This document shows, piece by piece, positions 7,448 through 11,730 of a stretch of 11,730 nucleotides of DNA. Every line of letters starts with the position of its first letter. Position 1 is the first letter of the stretch. The translations under genes were made by a program, and so were the position numbers. Origin of the DNA: Planctomycetota bacterium (GTDB lineage Bacteria; Planctomycetota; UBA11346); contig CANETI010000031.1 of the NCBI GenBank assembly GCA_947440715.1, forward strand, positions 1-11,730, written 5' to 3'. The notes beneath the pieces are model-generated. The model saw only the letters and a list, made by a program, of their open reading frames with translations, was not told the origin of the DNA and did not search any database.

Positions 7448-8008
7448 TTAAAATGCCAAGATGTCTTCGGTTTTATCTTTTAAAGCCATCTCAGCTTTCG
7501 CTTCATACTGTTTGAGCATCTCGCTAATTTTTTCACAACCCTTTTTAGTCATGTCTTCAGGTAGTTTGTCGCTTTTCCCTTTATTCTCAATCGCCTTGAT
7601 TTCATCGCGGCGCAAATTGCGCATCGATACCTTACATTTTTCCGTCGCTTCTTTTGCTTGCGCCGCCAATTGCTTACGACGTTCACTGGAGAGCGGTGGA
7701 ACTTGTAAGCGAATGACTGCTCCATCATTTTGCGGCATGATGCCTAACTGCGCTTCGGTCAGCGCTTTTTCAATCGCCTTCAACAAAGTTTTATCCCACG
7801 GTTTTACCATAATTTGCGCCGGCTCTGGTACCGTTAATGCCGCACACTGAGCAATCGGCATGCGACTGCCGTACGCATCCACATGCACGTGCTCAATCAT
7901 CGCGACACTAGCGCGGCCGGTGCGAATATGTTTGAAGTCATGCGCCAAAGAAGACAGCGCTTTATCAAAGCGCGCCTTACATTCATTGATTTCAGCTTCG
8001 AAACTCAT
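7448..8008 (-). CDS. frr: Ribosome recycling factor
   Basis: A 186-residue protein, the normal length for RRF, which with EF-G splits post-termination ribosomes into subunits. The family pattern is clear: an N-terminal helix, FKHIRTGRAS (about 26-35), YGSRMPIAQCA, then PEPAQIMVKPWDK, IRLQVPPLSSERRKQL, and the helical arm with SMRNLRRDE, where the conserved arginines contact 23S rRNA. The last helix ends in KDKTEDILAF. AAAGGA lies 6 nt before the ATG. It follows pyrH by 36 bp, the widespread pyrH-frr order, and is the last gene before the bidirectional terminator. Confidence 0.97.
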   Translation of the reverse strand: MSFEAEINECKARFDKALSSLAHDFKHIRTGRASVAMIEHVHVDAYGSRMPIAQCAALTVPEPAQIMVKPWDKTLLKAIEKALTEAQLGIMPQNDGAVIRLQVPPLSSERRKQLAAQAKEATEKCKVSMRNLRRDEIKAIENKGKSDKLPEDMTKKGCEKISEMLKQYEAKAEMALKDKTEDILAF

Positions 8009-8044
8009 GTGGAGTCCTTTATGTGTAAGTCGTTTAAGTAACGA

Positions 8045-8815
8045 TTAAGTACGTGGTGTATCGCCCACAACCGTACCCTGTGGGTTTGACCCAAGTGCCA
8101 TGGCAATTGCGCCTGGGTGTGTCATATCAAAAACGCGAATCGATACGTGATGATCGCGACAAATAGGAAATGCGGTCGCATCCATCACGCCATAACGACC
8201 AGCAACCGCTTGATCATAAGTGAGGAAATCAAAGCGTTTCGCATCAGGAAATTTTTTCGGATCAGCCGTATAAATACCATCCACCTTACTGCCCTTCAAT
8301 AATTCACTCGCTCCAATTTCTGCTGCGCGTAGAGCAGCAGTCGTATCAGTGGTAAAAAATGGATGTCCAGTTCCACCGCCAAATACCACCGTCGTCCCCG
8401 ACGCAAGCCAAGACATGACTTGTGAACGGTCATATTGGCGCGCGACATTAGGAATATGGTGTGGCCCCACTACTTCGCAGCGTCCACCATGACGTTCTAT
8501 GCCTTCTTTAAGGGCTAAACTATTAATGAGCGTGGCCAACATGCCCATGTAATCACCACGCGTTGGATCGTTGGACTCGCGCCCTTTGGTTTCAGCCCCG
8601 CGCATGATGTTACCACCCCCGACCACCACGGCGACTGGGCCAAGCGCTGTACCAGCCAATAATTCTGCACACACACGATCAACAATCATCCAATCGAGAA
8701 TGCCCTGACTCGCCTGGAGCGCTTCACCTGAAAGTTTGAGTAACCGTGGACGTCGTTGATCAACCATGGGTGGGGATGATAAAAACATCGCCCACGGCGC
8801 AAGGCGGGGTGTCAT
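8045..8815 (-). CDS. pyrH: UMP kinase
   Basis: PyrH is a hexameric amino-acid-kinase-fold enzyme making UDP from UMP and ATP in pyrimidine nucleotide synthesis. Motifs in order (numbering from the first ATG): LLKLSGEAL (K27), VVVGGGNIMRG, DYMGMLATLINSLAL, GGGTGHPFFTTDTTA (UMP site), KGSKVDGIYTADP and MDATAF. The coordinates use the ATG that overlaps the flgA stop as ATGA, giving 256 residues and favouring translational coupling. In-frame ATGs at codon 10 (8788) and codon 17 (8767) place the LKLSGEAL motif nearer its usual distance from the N-terminus, so the true protein may be 240-247 residues. None of the three has a strong Shine-Dalgarno site. The upstream neighbours are flagellar rather than the common rpsB-tsf. 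Confidence 0.95.
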   Translation of the reverse strand: MTPRLAPWAMFLSSPPMVDQRRPRLLKLSGEALQASQGILDWMIVDRVCAELLAGTALGPVAVVVGGGNIMRGAETKGRESNDPTRGDYMGMLATLINSLALKEGIERHGGRCEVVGPHHIPNVARQYDRSQVMSWLASGTTVVFGGGTGHPFFTTDTTAALRAAEIGASELLKGSKVDGIYTADPKKFPDAKRFDFLTYDQAVAGRYGVMDATAFPICRDHHVSIRVFDMTHPGAIAMALGSNPQGTVVGDTPRT

Positions 8816-9753
8816 CGTTCAAACGTGACCACACCAAGTCCTTCAATGCGGGCACGAACCGTGTGTCCATCAGCTTGGCGACGAACATTGATGACGTCAC
8901 CAATGGCACCGCTGCCTAACGCCACTGCCGTACCGCTCACATGAAAATTTTTGTTCGTAACCACTAATTCAATCGTTTGACCAGCCCGCACTGCTGGCGG
9001 CAAGGAAACCAAGTTTATCTGCAGCGGACTCCCCTCTTCCACTTCCATGCGTACTTCCTGACCGACAAGAGTTGCGATATCTTTTATCCCAGATGAAAAA
9101 CGCGACGTGAGCGCCATGCGCTTTAAACGAAGATCACCGGGAGTAAGTACGTCACCACGCCGCAATGCACGTGCCGCTACCACGACGGTGCGATGACGCT
9201 CCACTCGCAGCGTTATTAACGCACGAGCAAATTCACGTTCGCCGCGTAAAACTCGCACCCGCACCGGAATATCACCGATGAGTTGTTTGTCTAAAGCATC
9301 GACAACAAAGGTATGCTCACTACCGCCAGCGGGAATGGCGACGGCACCAGAATGACGCAAGACGCTAATTTTAACCTCATCATCATCCACTGTAATAACG
9401 GATTCTGCCGCTTTTGTTAACGTGGCTTCGTCGATGGAAAGTGCCTGACGAACCACGGTTCCGCTGCCCTGCACACGGAACCGATCACCAAGAGATCGTC
9501 CGATCGCTTTCGTAATAACTAATCCGTCAATGGTTTTTACTGATAAATCAGGCAATTGAACGATTGGCAAACCTGCCAGCACGGAAATAATTTCTTGATC
9601 ACCGCGTAATTCGGCGACATCTGCCAAGGTCGCATGGTCAGCACTAACGCTTACCTCCGCACGTACGATGACCTGAACTGGCTCAACGCCAACCAGCGCA
9701 AGCATTAAGCCGCATAGCGGAAAAATCCTACAAAGATTAACGAATAATCTCAT
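8812..9753 (-). CDS. flgA: Flagellar P-ring assembly chaperone FlgA (long form)
   Basis: A 313-residue exported protein that helps FlgI assemble the P-ring around the rod in the periplasm. A Sec signal peptide is visible (short Arg-containing n-region, then FPLCGLMLALVG; cleavage probably about residues 22-27). The mature N-terminus, VIVRAEVSVSADHATLADVA, fits the FlgA start. The C-terminal SAF-type domain spans about 189-250 (VVVAARALRRGDVLTPGDL, DIATLVGQEVRMEVEEGSPL), followed by VRAGQTIELVV and the closing beta region (GSGAIGDVINVRR). E. coli FlgA is about 219 residues, so this is the longer form with an extra N-terminal region. It overlaps the flgG end by 17 bp and pyrH by 4 bp, with no clear ribosome binding site, implying translational coupling. 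flgH and flgI, often next, are absent here. Confidence 0.88.
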   Translation of the reverse strand: MRLFVNLCRIFPLCGLMLALVGVEPVQVIVRAEVSVSADHATLADVAELRGDQEIISVLAGLPIVQLPDLSVKTIDGLVITKAIGRSLGDRFRVQGSGTVVRQALSIDEATLTKAAESVITVDDDEVKISVLRHSGAVAIPAGGSEHTFVVDALDKQLIGDIPVRVRVLRGEREFARALITLRVERHRTVVVAARALRRGDVLTPGDLRLKRMALTSRFSSGIKDIATLVGQEVRMEVEEGSPLQINLVSLPPAVRAGQTIELVVTNKNFHVSGTAVALGSGAIGDVINVRRQADGHTVRARIEGLGVVTFER

Positions 9754-10525
9754 TTGCCGTTCGCATCATTTCATCACTGGTTTTGATGCTTTTCGAATTC
9801 ATTTCATACGCTCGTTGAGCAACAATTAAATTCACTAATTCCGTCACCACTTCGACGTTTGCTTTCTCTAATGAGCCACCGCGAATCATGCCAAAACCAT
9901 TTTGCGCAGGATCCCCCGTCTCTGGAGTACCAGATGCCGCTGATTCAAGGAATAAATTGCGACCAATAGCTAATAATCCAGGCGGATTAATAAATCGGGT
10001 AAGAGTAACATTTCCAATAATTTGCGGGTCAACAGAGCCTGGTAAAATAACGCTGATTTCACCTGATGGCGATACAGCATATTGCGTCGAGCCTTGTGGC
10101 ACCGTGATATTCGGATCAAGATAAAAACCATCCGGCGATACAATACGACCATCGGCATCCGGACGAAAATCCCCTGCCCGAGTGTAAGCCAAAGTACCGT
10201 CATTCGTGGTCACCGCAAAAAAACCATCGCCATCAATCGCCATGTCAAATGGCGCACCGGTTTCTTCCACGTTACCTGGAGTAAAAATGCGTGGAGTACC
10301 GCTCAATCGGACACCATTACCAATTTGCGTCCCAGTTGGATTGAGGCCCAAATCTCCATTTCGCACCCCAGGTGACTGAGGCGTATCATAGAATAAATCC
10401 TGGAAATTAACTCGCTGCCGTTTAAAGCCATTGGTGTTAACGTTAGCAATATTATTGGCGATAACGTCGACATTAGTCTGCTGAGCGACCATGCCATTTG
10501 CGCCCGTCCATAATGCTCTTGGCAT
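9737..10525 (-). CDS. flgG: Flagellar distal rod protein FlgG
   Basis: A 262-residue axial protein of the distal rod, exported by the flagellar type III system without a cleaved signal. The N-terminus MPRALWTGANGMVAQQTNVD, followed by the rod signature ANNIANVNTNGFKR, and DLFYDTPQSPG (about residues 43-53) are typical of FlgG. The middle has GAPFDMAIDGDGFFAV and YTRAGDF. The C-terminal helix (LEKANVEVVTELVNLIVAQ, RAYEMNSKSI, ANEII) is the conserved flagellar basal-body C-terminal domain. Its length matches E. coli FlgG (260). AGGAG lies 7 nt before the ATG. The gene is 47 bp downstream of flgF, and its end overlaps flgA. Confidence 0.95.
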   Translation of the reverse strand: MPRALWTGANGMVAQQTNVDVIANNIANVNTNGFKRQRVNFQDLFYDTPQSPGVRNGDLGLNPTGTQIGNGVRLSGTPRIFTPGNVEETGAPFDMAIDGDGFFAVTTNDGTLAYTRAGDFRPDADGRIVSPDGFYLDPNITVPQGSTQYAVSPSGEISVILPGSVDPQIIGNVTLTRFINPPGLLAIGRNLFLESAASGTPETGDPAQNGFGMIRGGSLEKANVEVVTELVNLIVAQRAYEMNSKSIKTSDEMMRTANEIIR

Positions 10526-10572
10526 TGTTATACTCCTGGGCAGCGACGCCCGTTTCAGTTATACCGACCTTA

Positions 10573-11340
10573 TTATCCGCCTCGTAGCAGTTCACTTAAA
10601 CTGCCACCCACATTCGATTGTTCTTTTAATGCCCGCTGGGCCGCATCGTAGCGACGTTGTACAGAGATCATTTGCACCAATTGTTCAAGTGGCTCTAGAT
10701 TAGCTTTTTCTAAGTGACCTTGAAGTACCGTCGTTTCCGTTGCATCCACATCTGGTTGTGAGCCACTAGAAAAATACTGACCATTCACTGCCACTAACTG
10801 CTTAGAATCCGCAACCGTGACCACGCGCAGGCGATCAACGACCGTTGGCGTACTCGTTCCACCTTCAACAATATCTGCCGTAATCGTGCCATCCTTTGCC
10901 ACCGTGATTCGTTTCGTATTCGGTGGAATAGTAATGGCACCACCTTGGCCTTCGACCATCCAACCTTCTTGCGTGACTAATTGTGCCTGCTCATCTACGG
11001 AAAAATTACCCGCTCTGGTGAGTAATGTTTGTCCTTGATTATCTTTCACACGAAAAAAACCATTGCCACGTAACGCTAAATCAAAAGGCGCATTGGTTGG
11101 TTCTAATGGCCCATCGGAAAAATTAAAAAAACTGCCGTTTGGCAACACACCAGCACCGCCATCAGCCGCTATGTTTCCTTGCTGGCCCATTCCCTTCATC
11201 ACCTCGGCAAATGAATTGCGCAGCAAAGACTCTTCCCGATAGCCCGGGGTCTGCTGGTTCGCCAAGTTACGAGCGTTGATTTCCTGGGCACGCGTTTCCA
11301 GCACCATGGCGCTAGCTGCGGCATAAATCCCCTTTGGCAT
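10573..11340 (-). CDS. flgF: Flagellar rod protein FlgF (FlgF/FlgG family)
   Basis: A 255-residue basal-body rod-family protein, first gene of the minus-strand cluster. The N-terminal rod signature is ARNLANQQTPGYREE (about 24-38). Residues APFDLALRGNGFFRV and LLTRAGNFSVDEQ match the conserved middle domain, and the C-terminal GHLEKANLEPLEQLVQMI plus VQRRYDAAQRAL is the flagellar C-terminal helix. Order before flgG and length (E. coli FlgF is 251) favour FlgF over a second FlgG, but the two are paralogous. The signature is slightly unusual (QQTPGYR instead of VNTPGFK). GAGGAG lies 6 nt before the ATG. Confidence 0.87.
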   Translation of the reverse strand: MPKGIYAAASAMVLETRAQEINARNLANQQTPGYREESLLRNSFAEVMKGMGQQGNIAADGGAGVLPNGSFFNFSDGPLEPTNAPFDLALRGNGFFRVKDNQGQTLLTRAGNFSVDEQAQLVTQEGWMVEGQGGAITIPPNTKRITVAKDGTITADIVEGGTSTPTVVDRLRVVTVADSKQLVAVNGQYFSSGSQPDVDATETTVLQGHLEKANLEPLEQLVQMISVQRRYDAAQRALKEQSNVGGSLSELLRGG

Positions 11341-11359
11341 GATCGTCTCCTCGTCGCTA

Positions 11360-11394
11360 TGTGCAAAATCTGCACACCGTCATGGATATGACGG
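11360..11394. promoter_or_regulatory. Two adjacent palindromes upstream of flgF
   Basis: TGTGCA-AAATC-TGCACA (11360-11376) is directly followed by CCGTCAT-GGAT-ATGACGG (11377-11394). Both are perfect, with 6- and 7-bp arms. They lie 20-54 bp before the flgF ATG and just outside its ribosome binding site, so they could be operators or paired leader hairpins. No known regulator motif was recognised. Confidence 0.45.
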
Positions 11395-11411
11395 GCACGA
11401 AAGAGCTTATC

Positions 11412-11427
11412 GCACATGGAATGCCAA
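11412..11427 (-). promoter_or_regulatory. Sigma-54-like -24/-12 promoter for flgFGA-pyrH-frr
   Basis: On the minus strand TTGGCATTCCATGTGC has the -24 GG and -12 GC elements separated by exactly 10 nt, with TTGGCA intact at -24; the -12 box is TGTGC rather than TTGC. Transcription would start near 11400, giving a leader of about 60 nt that contains both palindromes. Sigma-54 control of rod and hook genes is common in several phyla, which makes this plausible but unproven. Confidence 0.35.
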
Positions 11428-11433
11428 CGGCCC

Positions 11434-11469
11434 AAAACAGCAAAACCCACGGCCAAAGCCATGGGTTTT
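11434..11469 (-). terminator. Terminator-like hairpin with no clear upstream gene
   Basis: Arms AAAACCCA (11442-11449) and TGGGTTTT (11462-11469) enclose a C-A mismatch, a GGC/GCC pair and a 4-nt loop. On the minus strand the hairpin is followed by TTTTGCTGTTTT. It would stop minus-strand transcription arriving from the right, about 40 bp after the short frame ending at 11507, and insulate the flgF promoter. Confidence 0.55.
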
Positions 11470-11506
11470 CGTTACTAAGCCACTAAGACAATACCATTCG
11501 TGTACG

Positions 11507-11677
11507 TCAAAAGAAAAGCCTGAAGCCGACGACCAGAACTAGCACAGCCAACATCAAAGACCGGTTAATTCGGTCGGGGTACGCTCTTTGCTGGTCTAAA
11601 ACCTCTTCAAGAAGCTCTCAAGGAGGAATATTGACTTCATCCTCTGAAAAGCAATCTGCCCGACCAACGGAATAAAT
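11507..11677 (-). pseudogene. Possible broken small membrane-protein frame, interrupted by TGA
   Basis: One minus-strand frame reads 36 sense codons to a TGA at 11507-11509: an acidic start (ELLEEVLDQQ), then RAYPDRINRS and a hydrophobic segment LMLAVLVLVVGF. Immediately upstream is an in-frame TGA (11618-11620), beyond which the same frame stays open as DCFSEDEVNIPP back to a TAG at 11678-11680. No ATG, GTG or TTG with a ribosome binding site starts either part; the only in-frame starts (11557 TTG, 11554 ATG) give 15-16 residues. The gene-like composition and the terminator just after it suggest a remnant, but chance is possible. Confidence 0.25.
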
Positions 11678-11692
11678 CTAATTAGCACAGCA

Positions 11693-11730
11693 ATGGTGAA
11701 GTTATATTATTTTCTATCGTTCTTATTGTC
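11693..11730 (+). CDS. Possible gene start with signal-peptide-like N-terminus, cut by the right edge
   Basis: An ATG at 11693 opens MVKLYYFLSFLL, a short basic n-region followed by a hydrophobic run, and stays open to the window end. No Shine-Dalgarno site lies directly before it. Twelve codons are too few to establish a gene. A strong AAGGAGG (11620-11626) lies further upstream in front of a TTG-initiated 14-codon frame (11631-11675). Confidence 0.25.
   Translation, partial: MVKLYYFLSFLL

Larger units (their letters stand above)
11341..11730. other. 390-bp region upstream of flgF without a secure gene
   Basis: From left to right it holds the flgF ribosome binding site, two palindromes, the sigma-54-like element, a terminator-like hairpin, the broken membrane-type frame with a small hairpin inside it (GACCG/CGGTC, 11559-11575), and an AT-rich end with a possible plus-strand gene start. 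No tRNA, CRISPR repeat or insertion-sequence end was recognised. Confidence 0.6.

Noticed and set aside
8045..8815. Another amino-acid kinase-fold enzyme instead of UMP kinase
   Set aside because: The GTGHPFFTTDTTA and VDGIYTADP motifs and adjacency to frr are specific for PyrH.
11618..11620. In-frame TGA read as selenocysteine or recoded stop
   Set aside because: No start codon for the joined frame, no recognised SECIS-like hairpin just downstream, and no known selenoprotein motif; decay or chance is simpler.

Overview
The window is an ordinary-looking stretch of a Gram-negative, flagellated bacterial chromosome of moderate GC content. The Gram-negative call rests on a periplasmic-type MsrP and on FlgA, the P-ring chaperone; motility is inferred from the flagellar rod genes flgF and flgG. 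Good Shine-Dalgarno sites precede most genes. The phylum cannot be fixed from the sequence. The combination of a REC-PP2C phosphatase, a long-form FlgA, a giant coiled-coil protein and flagellar genes joined to pyrH-frr would suit a PVC-type (for example planctomycete-like) or other non-model lineage, but that is inference.

Left part (1-1681, minus strand): the 5' part of msrP (molybdenum-dependent methionine sulfoxide reductase, cut by the window edge) lies downstream of a response regulator fused to a PP2C/SpoIIE-type Ser/Thr phosphatase. A 238-bp divergent intergenic region separates the latter from ahpC, a typical 2-Cys peroxiredoxin on the plus strand that ends in a strong intrinsic terminator. 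MsrP and the peroxiredoxin both deal with oxidative damage, but they are on opposite strands and nothing shows that they are co-regulated.

Centre (2748-7349, plus strand): one 1533-residue, cysteine-free protein made almost entirely of coiled coil, interrupted by short helical modules, at least two of which are clear repeats of each other. No family is recognised. It is the least explained gene here and the best candidate for something undescribed. It ends at a perfect bidirectional terminator.

Right part (7448-11340, minus strand): flgF, flgG, flgA, pyrH, frr, read from right to left. flgG/flgA and flgA/pyrH overlap, so distal-rod and P-ring-chaperone genes appear to be cotranscribed with UMP kinase and ribosome recycling factor. 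A sigma-54-like -24/-12 element and two palindromes lie upstream of flgF. The last 390 bp (11341-11730) also hold a terminator with no clear gene before it, a broken short membrane-type reading frame, and a possible signal-peptide-like gene start at the right edge.
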